Positions 8,147 through 16,543 of a stretch of DNA of 32,321 nt are shown here, piece by piece (position 1 is the stretch's first letter; every line of letters starts with the position of its first letter). The stretch lies in NCBI GenBank assembly GCA_023230285.1, contig JALNXP010000001.1:1-32321 (forward strand), read 5' to 3'. This DNA is from Bacteroidales bacterium (lineage in GTDB: Bacteria > Bacteroidota > Bacteroidia > Bacteroidales > BM520). The translations under genes and the position numbers were made by a program. The notes under the pieces are model-generated. The model worked only from the letters and a program-made list of their open reading frames with translations. It ran no database searches and had not been told where the DNA came from.

Positions 8147-9886
8147 ATGAGTGTATTTGACATTATTGTATCTGTACTTACTTTGCTGGGGTCGTTATGT
8201 CTCTTCCTTTTTGGAATAAAAATGTTAAGTGATTCCCTGCAGAGGGTTGCAGGCAATAAAATGCGTTCAATCCTTTATAAGATGACCTCCAACAGGTTTA
8301 AAGGTGTTATTACCGGATTTTTAATTACTACAGTTATTCAGTCGTCATCGGCATCTACAGTCATGGTTATCAGCTTTGTTAATGCCGGATTGATGTCGCT
8401 GACAGGTGCCATCGGTGTCATAATGGGTGCAAATATAGGAACAACCGTTACTGCTTGGATTATCTCTATTCTTGGCTTTAAAGTGTCTATGTTTAAACTT
8501 TCTTTGCCGTTGATGGGTATTTGTTTACCGTTGCTGTTCTCTAAAAATGAAAAAAATAAGTCTATAGCAGAATTAGTTATTGGCTTTGGCTTATTATTTA
8601 TAGGATTGCAATTTTTACAGGATAATTTACAGTCAATATTTGTTGGTGATGGCAGTCCTGATTCTGTACCTCGTGCGCTCGAATTTGTGTCTTCATACAC
8701 TAATGGCGGCTTTGGCTCTATTTTGCTATTTGTCTTTATTGGCATGATTATCACCATGCTGATACAATCGTCAAGTGCTGCCATGGCTCTTACTCTAACA
8801 CTTTGTTTTACCGGTTTGATGCCTTTTGAATGTGCTGCTGCTATGGTACTCGGGCAGAATATAGGGACAACAATTACAGCCAATATAGCTGCTCTTGTAG
8901 GTAATAATTCGGCTCGCCGCGCAGCTCTGGCTCACTTGCTGTTCAATGTCTTCGGCGTTATACTCGCTCTCATCTTTTTTAATCCTTCACTGCGAATTAT
9001 AGACTCTTTTATGCAAACTTCCAGCGGTGTCTCTGTGCTTAACGGAAATTTGTCTGACCCTAATGTCAGAGTTGCTATTACTATTGCACTGTCTATATTC
9101 CATACCGTGTTTAATGTGGCTAATACTTTGATACTTATTTGGTTTACAGACCAAATAGCCGAACTCGTTATTTGGATGATAAAAGATAAAGATTCTGATG
9201 AGGAATTTAGATTGAAATATATATCGCAAGGTCTCGTAAATACTTCCGAATTAGCTACTATCCAAGCTAAAAAAGAAATAGTTTTTATGGCTCAAAGAGT
9301 ACAGACTATGATAGAAATGTTGCCAAACTTGCTACTCGAAACTCACGAAAAAGAAATAGAAAACTTGTCTGCAAGAATGCAAAAATATGAGGAAATATCA
9401 GATAGAATGCAACTCGAAATTACTAAGTATCTTGTTAATATTCCTCAACATGGCGAAATGTCTAAGGCTGTTTCTAATCGCGTGATGGCTATGCTCAAAA
9501 TTATTGATGACATCGAACGTATCGGCGATAGATGCTATCAGTTTTATAAAGTCATCGTCTTCAAAAATCAAAAACGTATTAAGTTTACAACAATTATGAA
9601 CGACGACCTGTTACGCATGATAGATACTGTGGATAAAGCGTCAAATAATATGATAAATAACCTGTCAGACGATTATCACTCTATCAGTATGACTAAAGGA
9701 AACTTGATTGAACAACAGATAAATGCAATTAGAGACGAACTGAAAAATAAAAACGCTGAAATGCTGAAAAATAATTATGACGAATTTACAGTCTGCAATG
9801 TCTTTAGCGAATTATTCTCTACTTGCGAAAGGACAGGCGATATTATACAAAATGTTAACGAATCTATCGCTACCTGCAAAGATTAA
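8147..9886 (+). CDS. Na+/phosphate cotransporter (NptA/YjbB type) with C-terminal PhoU domain
   Basis: I start at the ATG at 8147 (579 residues), because the longer TTG start lies inside the promoter. The membrane half has two inverted Na/Pi-cotransporter repeats, each marked by a QSSSA motif (VIQSSSAST from Gln65, LIQSSSAAM from Gln207). Downstream of about residue 340 the protein is soluble and helical with the features of a PhoU-like domain (ERIGDRCYQF, ERTGDIIQNV). Such proteins move phosphate with sodium across the inner membrane, with the PhoU part thought to be regulatory. It is divergent from the efflux operon and appears monocistronic. Confidence 0.92.
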   Translation: MSVFDIIVSVLTLLGSLCLFLFGIKMLSDSLQRVAGNKMRSILYKMTSNRFKGVITGFLITTVIQSSSASTVMVISFVNAGLMSLTGAIGVIMGANIGTTVTAWIISILGFKVSMFKLSLPLMGICLPLLFSKNEKNKSIAELVIGFGLLFIGLQFLQDNLQSIFVGDGSPDSVPRALEFVSSYTNGGFGSILLFVFIGMIITMLIQSSSAAMALTLTLCFTGLMPFECAAAMVLGQNIGTTITANIAALVGNNSARRAALAHLLFNVFGVILALIFFNPSLRIIDSFMQTSSGVSVLNGNLSDPNVRVAITIALSIFHTVFNVANTLILIWFTDQIAELVIWMIKDKDSDEEFRLKYISQGLVNTSELATIQAKKEIVFMAQRVQTMIEMLPNLLLETHEKEIENLSARMQKYEEISDRMQLEITKYLVNIPQHGEMSKAVSNRVMAMLKIIDDIERIGDRCYQFYKVIVFKNQKRIKFTTIMNDDLLRMIDTVDKASNNMINNLSDDYHSISMTKGNLIEQQINAIRDELKNKNAEMLKNNYDEFTVCNVFSELFSTCERTGDIIQNVNESIATCKD

Positions 9887-9988
9887 CTTGAAATACAACG
9901 TTACTTCAATATCTAAATATTAAACGATTAAACGTTAAATAATTTCCAGACATTGTAATTTCAAATAAGAAGTGCGAAAAATAAATGC

Positions 9989-9996
9989 TATATTTG
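9989..9996 (+). promoter_or_regulatory. Candidate -7 promoter element for the DUF4954 operon
   Basis: TATATTTG is an exact TAnnTTTG, 19 bases before the ATG at 10016, so the leader would be very short. No TTG/TTTG lies at the usual -33 distance. Confidence 0.5.
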
Positions 9997-10015
9997 CAAA
10001 TATTTTTATCTGTCT

Positions 10016-12004
10016 ATGGAAAATAAACTATATAGAAAACTTACCTCAACAGAAATTGACGAACTTGTCACAAGTAATTGTCGTTGTGAAGATTGGAACA
10101 AAATTAATGTTGTAGACGGCTTCTCCGCAAAATATATCAGAAATGCCAACTTCTCCGGAAATGTGTTCTTGGGTGTTTTTGAAAAACAATATCTTTTACA
10201 AGGTAATGTAGTTAAACATTCCGGTATAAGTAATGCCTCAATTCATAATTGCGTTATTGGTAATGATGTGTGTATTAATCAAATACGTAATTATATTGCA
10301 AATTATATAATCGAAGATGATGTTTTTATTGATAATGTGGATACTATTTTGGTTGATGGTGAAACTACTTTTGGAAACGGCACTTTGGTGTCTGTAATTT
10401 GTGAAACAGGCGGCAGAGATGTAACTATCTATGATAATTTGTCTTCTCATACAGCCTATATTATGGCAATGTACCGCGACAGAACTAATGTTATCAAAAA
10501 ATTGAATGTCGAAATATCGGCTTATTGTGATACTGTGAAGTCTTCTATGGGAATAATAGAGAAGTCATCGGTAATTACCGGCTGTAGAACAATTAAAAAT
10601 GTTAAAGTTGGTGCGTATTCTGTGATAGATAATGTCTTTAAGTTACTAAACGGCACTGTCAATAGTTGCGAAACCGACCCTGCTTATATGGGATTGGGCG
10701 TTATAGCCGAAAATTTTATAGTATCCACGGGGAGCATTGTCTCTGATGGCGTACTGCTGCTGAATTGCTTCGTTGGACAGGGTTGCACTCTCGGCAAACA
10801 ATATTCTGCCGAAAATTCTTTGTTCTTCGCAAATTGTATGGGCTTTCACGGCGAGGCTTGCTCGGTGTTCGCAGGACCTTTTACTGTTACTCATCATAAA
10901 AGTACTCTGCTTATTGCCGGACAATTTTCGTTTATGAACGCCGGCAGCGGCTCTAATCAAAGTAACCATCTTTATAAATTAGGTCCTATACATCAGGGAA
11001 TTATGGAACGCGGCTCAAAAACAGCTTCAGATTCTTATATACTCTGGCCTGCTAAAATAGGTCCTTTTACTGTTGTAATGGGACGTCATAAAAATAATTC
11101 CGATACCTCAGATTTGCCGTTTTCTTATCTAATAGAAAATAATGACGAAAGTATACTCGTCCCCGGTGTCAATTTGCGTAGTGTCGGAACTATAAGAGAT
11201 GTACGCAAATGGCCTACAAGAGATAAAAGAAAAAGCTCCGTAAAACTCGACTGCGTTAATTATAACCTGCTGAGCCCGTTTACTATACATAGAATGTATA
11301 AGGCAATAGAACTGCTTACAAATTTACAGACAACCTCCGGAGCAACTTCTCAATGGTATGGCTATAATAGCACAAAAATCAAAAATTCCAGCCTCATCAA
11401 AGGTCTCGACTTCTATAATCTCGGAATAATAAAATTTCTCGGCAACTCTTTGATAAGCCGTATCGAAAATAAAAAAATAGAATCCGATGCAGACCTCAGA
11501 AATGCTCTTAAACCGGATACTGAAATAGGAGCAGGCGAATGGCTCGACATCGCCGGCTTGATAACTCCTAAATCGGAAATAATCAAAATACTTGACGACA
11601 TCGAAAATGACAAACTTTACCTTGATAACCTTAATAGAAGATTTGCTCAAATTCATGAAAATTATTATTCATACGAATGGTCTTGGGCTCTCGCTAAAAT
11701 AGAAGTAATGTATGAGAAAAAATATACGGATTTTTCTAAAAATGACGCTGTTGACCTGATATTGAAGTGGAAATCTGCCGTAATTAAACTTGATAACCTT
11801 TTGTATGAGGATGCTAAGAAGGAATTTAATAAGTCTTCTCACACAAGTTTCGGCGTAGATGGAAATGATGCCGACTGTGAAAAAGATTTTATGCAGGTGA
11901 GAGGTAATTTTGAAGATAACCAATTCGTTAAAGATGTAAAAGAGCATATCAATCGTAAATCTTTGTTATGCGATACAGTTTTGGCAAAATTGAAATATGT
12001 ATAA
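10016..12004 (+). CDS. DUF4954 family left-handed beta-helix protein
   Basis: The protein has 662 residues, opening with LYRKLTSTEIDELVTSNCRCEDW as in the Bacteroidota DUF4954 family. The first 400 residues are rich in hexapeptide-like repeats with Ile, Val and Gly at regular spacing (IGNDVCINQI, FGNGTLVSVI, VGAYSVIDNV, SAENSLFFANC), i.e. a left-handed parallel beta-helix related to acyl- and nucleotidyl-transferase trimers. A conserved middle section, FHGEACSVFAGPFTVTHHKS, carries two adjacent His that could be functional. The last 250 residues are mostly helical. No signal peptide is seen, so it is cytoplasmic. It is the first gene of a tight unit with a glycosyltransferase 2 bases behind it, which suggests sugar or envelope-polymer work, but the activity is unknown. 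Confidence 0.85.
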   Translation: MENKLYRKLTSTEIDELVTSNCRCEDWNKINVVDGFSAKYIRNANFSGNVFLGVFEKQYLLQGNVVKHSGISNASIHNCVIGNDVCINQIRNYIANYIIEDDVFIDNVDTILVDGETTFGNGTLVSVICETGGRDVTIYDNLSSHTAYIMAMYRDRTNVIKKLNVEISAYCDTVKSSMGIIEKSSVITGCRTIKNVKVGAYSVIDNVFKLLNGTVNSCETDPAYMGLGVIAENFIVSTGSIVSDGVLLLNCFVGQGCTLGKQYSAENSLFFANCMGFHGEACSVFAGPFTVTHHKSTLLIAGQFSFMNAGSGSNQSNHLYKLGPIHQGIMERGSKTASDSYILWPAKIGPFTVVMGRHKNNSDTSDLPFSYLIENNDESILVPGVNLRSVGTIRDVRKWPTRDKRKSSVKLDCVNYNLLSPFTIHRMYKAIELLTNLQTTSGATSQWYGYNSTKIKNSSLIKGLDFYNLGIIKFLGNSLISRIENKKIESDADLRNALKPDTEIGAGEWLDIAGLITPKSEIIKILDDIENDKLYLDNLNRRFAQIHENYYSYEWSWALAKIEVMYEKKYTDFSKNDAVDLILKWKSAVIKLDNLLYEDAKKEFNKSSHTSFGVDGNDADCEKDFMQVRGNFEDNQFVKDVKEHINRKSLLCDTVLAKLKYV

Positions 12005-12006
12005 TT

Positions 12007-13119
12007 ATGAAAATAGCTTTTGACGCTAAAAGGGCTTATTGTAATTCCAGTGGACTTGGAAATTATAGTCGCAATATTATTAATGCGCTATGCTCTTACT
12101 ATCCTGATAATAAATATGTTCTGTATACACCTCAATTGCGGGAGTTTTATAAATCCCGACTTGTCAGCAATTCTATCGAGAAGATAGTTACGCCTTCCGG
12201 AGCATGGAAATTAGCAAAACCGATATGGCGCTCAATATCTATGGGCGATTTTATTGATAATGATGCAGCTGTGTACCACGGACTTAGTAATGAGTTGCCA
12301 CTCAATATCAACAATCGTAAACTGCTGAAAATAGTAACAATACATGATGTCATATTTATGCGTTATCCTGAACTGTATTCGCTGTTTGACATAGGTGTCT
12401 ATAAAGCCAAAACTCAACATGCCTGCGATAATGCCGATATTGTCGTGGCTGTGAGTAAACAGACTAAAGAAGACCTGCTAAAGTATTTTAAAGTTGATGA
12501 AAATAAAATTAAAGTGATTTATCAGCCTTGTAATGAGATATTTACAAAACCGGTCAGCAATGAACAAATAATCAAAGTTCGTAAAAAGTTTAATCTGCCT
12601 GAAAACTATATACTCTTTGTGGGTAACATTGAGGAAAGAAAGAACGTACTTCAAGTTGTAAAGGCTATCTATCAAAATAATATAGACGTGCCAATGATTA
12701 TAATCGGCAAAAAAACCGACTATCTGAAAAAAATATACCGCTATATAAATAAAAACAGCGTTAAAAATATTATAGTTTTACATAATGTTGAAACAGAGGA
12801 GCTTCCGGTGTTTTATTCACTCGCAGATATATTTGTGTTCCCTTCTCTTTTTGAAGGTTTCGGTATCCCTATAATAGAATCTTTAAACTGCGGAACGCCT
12901 GTAATTACTAATAAAGATGGTTGTTTGAGAGAAGCTGCCGGCGATGGCGCTGTCTATGTTAATGTTATGGATGTTGACGAAATAGCCTCCGCTATACTGA
13001 GTATTTACTCCGATTGCGAACTGCATGATAAATTGGTGAAAGCCGGTAAAGCGTATGTGGCTAATTTTACGAGCCAAAAAGTTGCATCAGAATTGATGAG
13101 CTTATATGCAAACAATTAA
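12007..13119 (+). CDS. GT4-family glycosyltransferase
   Basis: The ATG at 12007 gives 370 residues starting MKIAFDAKRAYCNSSGLGNYSRN, the classic N-terminal Rossmann and glycine loop of GT-B enzymes. An upstream start at 11968 lies inside the previous gene. The C-terminal half has KKFNLPENYILFVGNIEERKN and the donor-binding motif FEGFGIPIIESLNCGTPVI (the E-x7-E pattern begins at Glu283), characteristic of GT4 retaining transferases that use nucleotide sugars. It is cytoplasmic or peripheral at the membrane. It follows the DUF4954 gene by 2 bases and precedes the OmpA-like gene by 2 bases, so it is surely co-transcribed. The acceptor is unknown, and no other polysaccharide-assembly gene is adjacent. 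Confidence 0.92.
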   Translation: MKIAFDAKRAYCNSSGLGNYSRNIINALCSYYPDNKYVLYTPQLREFYKSRLVSNSIEKIVTPSGAWKLAKPIWRSISMGDFIDNDAAVYHGLSNELPLNINNRKLLKIVTIHDVIFMRYPELYSLFDIGVYKAKTQHACDNADIVVAVSKQTKEDLLKYFKVDENKIKVIYQPCNEIFTKPVSNEQIIKVRKKFNLPENYILFVGNIEERKNVLQVVKAIYQNNIDVPMIIIGKKTDYLKKIYRYINKNSVKNIIVLHNVETEELPVFYSLADIFVFPSLFEGFGIPIIESLNCGTPVITNKDGCLREAAGDGAVYVNVMDVDEIASAILSIYSDCELHDKLVKAGKAYVANFTSQKVASELMSLYANN

Positions 13120-13121
13120 TT

Positions 13122-15047
13122 ATGAGCTGTTTACATAAAATATTATTGGCTGTCGCACTTCTTGTACTGTCTTGTTCGACCATTTACGCTCAAAAAATGC
13201 CAAAGAAAATTATACGTATTTATGAGCAGGCTCGTAATGAATATAATATGAAAAATTATTCAAAGGCTCTTGATGACATTAACGCCTGTTTGGAAAAAGC
13301 TCCTGATTTTAGAGATGCCTATATCTTAAAAGGTGAAATATGTATAGAGGTTGATGAATTTTGTGAAGCTGCCAATAGCTACGAAAAAGCAATGACTATC
13401 GAAGATAAATCATACGAAATGCTTGATATGAAGATAGGTATGCTGTATTTTTCTTGTGGCAATTTTCAAAAATCAAAAGAAATAATCAGCAAATATCTAA
13501 GTAAATATCATCTTTCCAATAGTAATTTGAAATTCGCTGATTCAATATTAAAAATATGTGATTATGCAATTGATTTAATTGAACATCCTCTGGATATTCA
13601 GTTGAAAAGTGTTGGTAAACAAGTAAATACTGATGCTGATGAGTTCGTCAATACAATATCTGCTTCTGCAAATCAACTTATATTTACACGTCGTATTGAG
13701 AAAATTGTGTCATTTAACGATATGTCGTTTAATGAAGTCTCCGAAACTGCTTATATGGCAAACGAGTTGTTTACTGCTGACAGTTTGATGTGGGATAGCA
13801 TTATAGAAGTTGATAAGTTGCTTAAAGGTGTTGGTGCTGCTATCAACATTTCGCCTGATGGAAAATATATGTTTTTTGCTTTGTGTAATGATGAAAACGG
13901 CTTCGGAAGTTGTGACTTGTATCGTTCAAGAAATATAAACGGACAATGGCAAAAGCCGGAAAATTTGGGTGACGTGGTTAATACAAAGTATTGGGAATCA
14001 CAACCTTGTATGTCGTCAGATAATAAAACGTTGTTTTTTGTCAGCAATCGTCCGGGAGGGTACGGAAAGTCCGATATATGGTATACAAGAATAGATGAAG
14101 ACGGCAAGTTTTCGATGCCGCAAAATGCCGGCGCAAAAATTAATACCGCCGGTGAAGAAACTACGCCTTTTATCCACTTCGATGCTTATACTTTGTACTT
14201 CGCTTCAAATGGTCACCCCGGACTTGGTGGCTTCGACTTGTTTAAAGTGGATATGAGAAATTATGTCAATGACGAAGTTACTAACCTTGGCTATCCTGTT
14301 AATAATGCCGGTGACCAACAGTGTTTTGTCATTACTCCCGATGCTAAAACAGCGTATATATCTTCTTCAACAGGTAGCAAAACAAATAATTTTGACATAT
14401 TCTCATTTGAAGTACCCGAAGCAATACGCCCGATTTCTACAAATTGCATCTATGGTAAGGTAATAGATGCTTATACTCGTCAACCGTTACAGGCTGTCGT
14501 GAATTTGCTGTCGAAAGATGTCGATACTTTGTTGCTGATTTCTGCTGCTGCCGATACTGACGGCAAATTCGTTTTGTGCTTAAAGGAAAATATCGACTTC
14601 GGAATTACAGCTTATTGTAAAGGTTATCTGCCATATTCTGAGATAAATGTGTCTTTTACAGATGATGAAAAAATTAAGAATATTGAGCTGTTTCCAATAG
14701 AAATTGGCAAGGATTTTGTTGCTAAAAATATCGTCTTTGCTTATAATAGTTACGAACTTGTGGAGTCTTCATATTACGAACTTGATGTTTTAGCGTTGAT
14801 GATGGCGCAAAATCCACAAATGTGTTTTGAAATACGAGGACATACTGATAATATTGGCACACAACAATATAATAAAGAGTTGTCTTTGAAACGCGCTGAA
14901 GTCGTTTATAATTATTTGATAAGCAAAAGTATTAGCGATAAAAGGTTGAAATATGTAGGTTGTGGCTACGATTTTCCAATAGATACTAACGATACGGAAG
15001 AGGGTAGAGCTGTAAACAGACGAACAGAATTTAGAATTATAAAATAG
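13122..15047 (+). CDS. TPR/PD40-propeller/regulatory-domain/OmpA protein, PorE-like
   Basis: The protein has 641 residues. An N-terminal signal (MSCLHKILLAVALLVLSC) is followed either by a lipidated Cys18 or by cleavage after IYA. TPR helices cover about 28-130, a PD40/WD40-like propeller about 240-436 (NISPDGKYMFF, LFFVSNRPGGYGKSDIW, LYFASNGHPGLGGFDLF), a carboxypeptidase-regulatory-like domain about 440-515 (IYGKVIDAYTRQPLQAVV), and an OmpA C-terminal peptidoglycan-binding domain about 531-641 (FEIRGHTDNIGTQQYNKELS, NRRTEFRI). This order is the same as in PorE (PG1058) of the Porphyromonas type IX secretion system, but many Bacteroidota OmpA paralogues share it, so the name is withheld. It likely tethers an outer membrane complex to peptidoglycan. 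Confidence 0.88.
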   Translation: MSCLHKILLAVALLVLSCSTIYAQKMPKKIIRIYEQARNEYNMKNYSKALDDINACLEKAPDFRDAYILKGEICIEVDEFCEAANSYEKAMTIEDKSYEMLDMKIGMLYFSCGNFQKSKEIISKYLSKYHLSNSNLKFADSILKICDYAIDLIEHPLDIQLKSVGKQVNTDADEFVNTISASANQLIFTRRIEKIVSFNDMSFNEVSETAYMANELFTADSLMWDSIIEVDKLLKGVGAAINISPDGKYMFFALCNDENGFGSCDLYRSRNINGQWQKPENLGDVVNTKYWESQPCMSSDNKTLFFVSNRPGGYGKSDIWYTRIDEDGKFSMPQNAGAKINTAGEETTPFIHFDAYTLYFASNGHPGLGGFDLFKVDMRNYVNDEVTNLGYPVNNAGDQQCFVITPDAKTAYISSSTGSKTNNFDIFSFEVPEAIRPISTNCIYGKVIDAYTRQPLQAVVNLLSKDVDTLLLISAAADTDGKFVLCLKENIDFGITAYCKGYLPYSEINVSFTDDEKIKNIELFPIEIGKDFVAKNIVFAYNSYELVESSYYELDVLALMMAQNPQMCFEIRGHTDNIGTQQYNKELSLKRAEVVYNYLISKSISDKRLKYVGCGYDFPIDTNDTEEGRAVNRRTEFRIIK

Positions 15048-15814
15048 TGAAGGTGATTAAATATATTTTTTATTTTTTGTTGTTGGGAACTTTGATGTTC
15101 GCTTCATGTTCTTCAACTAAGCCTTTTATTGTTGATTATGAGTGTAATTATGCTACACCGGTTGTCTCTAATGGCAAAATGTTGGTGCATAAAGGCTTTA
15201 CAGTGTCGTATTTGCCAAAATATAAAATACCGGAGTGGGTTTCATATAGATTGATAGCAGAAGAAGTAGTGCTGGAAATTCCGCGTTGTGATGGTTTTTA
15301 TGTAGACCCTGATTTTACGAATTGTGCTGTAAATGAAGATTATACAGGAAGTGGTTACGATAGAGGACATTTTTTCCCTGCCGCTGATGCGTGGACACCG
15401 GAAATTATGACAGAGTCTTTTTATTATACAAATGTAGCTCCGCAAAAACCTTCTTTTAATCGTGGTATATGGGCTTCACTCGAAGAACAAGTTAGAGAAT
15501 GGGCTGTGGAATTGGATACTGTTTATGTGGTAACAGGCTCATATACATCAAATTATTCGTCTGCCAAAACAATAGGAAACGGCATAATAGTACCAACTCA
15601 CTTTTACAAGGTTGTTGTAGTATGTAAACATGATTGCAAAAGCGGAATAGCATTTTTGCTAAGTAATACCACATACGATACAGAAGATTTTTGGAATTAT
15701 GCTGTCACTATAGATGAGTTGGAAACTATAACAGGTGTAAATTTTTGCGAATTTTTACCTGATAATATAGAAAGTGAAATTGAGAAGACAGATGCCGAAG
15801 GATGGTTGAACTAA
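15047..15814 (+). CDS. Lipoprotein DNA/RNA non-specific endonuclease
   Basis: The protein has 255 residues. The GTG start overlaps the previous stop (TAGTG), showing coupling; a second GTG six bases on is an alternative. The signal LLLGTLMFASC places a lipobox Cys at residue 21, so it is a lipoprotein. The NUC/endonuclease G motif DRGHFFPAADAW (catalytic His108) and the metal-ligand region TNVAPQKPSFNRGIWASLE are intact. These enzymes cut single- and double-stranded DNA and RNA with Mg2+. The residues after the lipid Cys (SSTKP) are not the acidic surface-export signal seen in some Bacteroidota, so it may face the periplasm. Roles in nutrient scavenging or removal of incoming DNA are possible. 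Confidence 0.92.
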   Translation: MKVIKYIFYFLLLGTLMFASCSSTKPFIVDYECNYATPVVSNGKMLVHKGFTVSYLPKYKIPEWVSYRLIAEEVVLEIPRCDGFYVDPDFTNCAVNEDYTGSGYDRGHFFPAADAWTPEIMTESFYYTNVAPQKPSFNRGIWASLEEQVREWAVELDTVYVVTGSYTSNYSSAKTIGNGIIVPTHFYKVVVVCKHDCKSGIAFLLSNTTYDTEDFWNYAVTIDELETITGVNFCEFLPDNIESEIEKTDAEGWLN

Positions 15815-16536
15815 ATATACATATTTTTACCGTTGATACAGAAAACAGCCGGTTTTTTATTAATGTCGGGTAACGGTGCCATGCTCCATAGATATACTTC
15901 TTTTGAAATAATCAACTCATCGTCACAATGTAAATTACATGCGATAGAAATCAGAGTGTCAGGCTTGCAAGTTGATATAAGAGTTTTTAACAGTTGTATA
16001 TTACGATAAGGTGCTTCTATAAATATCTGAGTTTGTCCACTATCTAAAGATATTTTTTCCAACTGTTTTATTTTATTTTCTTTTGCAGGCGATTTGATTG
16101 GCAGATATCCGTTAAAAGCGAACGATTGTCCACACATTCCTGAAGAAATGAGAGCAGATAATATAGATGATGGTCCGATTAATGGTATAATGCGGATACC
16201 TTTGGAATGAGCGGCGTTGACAATAATAGCTCCGGGGTCAGCAATACACGGTAAGCCTGCTTCGCTTAACAAACCAATGTCAAAACCGTTGTCTGCGGCA
16301 TCAAGATAGTTGGAAATTTCGTTTTTTCGGGTATGTTCGTTGAGCTGAAAGAAAGTCACTCCTTCAAAACTTTTTTCGTAGCCTATACTTCTAAGAGTGC
16401 GATAAGCAGTTTTGATTTCTTCGACAATAAAAACAGATATATTATTGACGACATCTTTATTATAAGCAGGTATACAACGATCAAAAGAGGTATTTCCTAC
16501 AAGCGAAGGTATCAGATAAAGTTTTCCTTTGTCCAT
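15811..16536 (-). CDS. RsmI-like SAM-dependent methyltransferase (tetrapyrrole methylase fold)
   Basis: The protein has 241 residues. It belongs to the RsmI/YraL family (COG0313): KLYLIPSLVGN at the start, GLLSEAGLPCIADPGA around 90 and IPLIGPSSILSALISSG around 138 are the family's SAM-binding elements, and IFIEAPYRN follows. E. coli RsmI 2'-O-methylates C1402 of 16S rRNA, but this Bacteroidota subfamily is shorter (RsmI is about 280) and its substrate is not proven. It starts 7 bases after the dnaA stop and probably shares its transcript. Its stop codon overlaps the convergent nuclease gene by 4 bases. Confidence 0.85.
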   Translation of the reverse strand: MDKGKLYLIPSLVGNTSFDRCIPAYNKDVVNNISVFIVEEIKTAYRTLRSIGYEKSFEGVTFFQLNEHTRKNEISNYLDAADNGFDIGLLSEAGLPCIADPGAIIVNAAHSKGIRIIPLIGPSSILSALISSGMCGQSFAFNGYLPIKSPAKENKIKQLEKISLDSGQTQIFIEAPYRNIQLLKTLISTCKPDTLISIACNLHCDDELIISKEVYLWSMAPLPDINKKPAVFCINGKNMYI

Positions 16537-16543
16537 TTTAAAA

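Noticed and set aside
9887..10015. Terminator after the Na/Pi cotransporter
   Set aside because: Only a four-base AACG/CGTT pairing is seen, too weak to call.
11968..12006. Longer glycosyltransferase start
   Set aside because: It lies inside the DUF4954 gene; the ATG at 12007 begins exactly at the conserved GT-B N-terminus.
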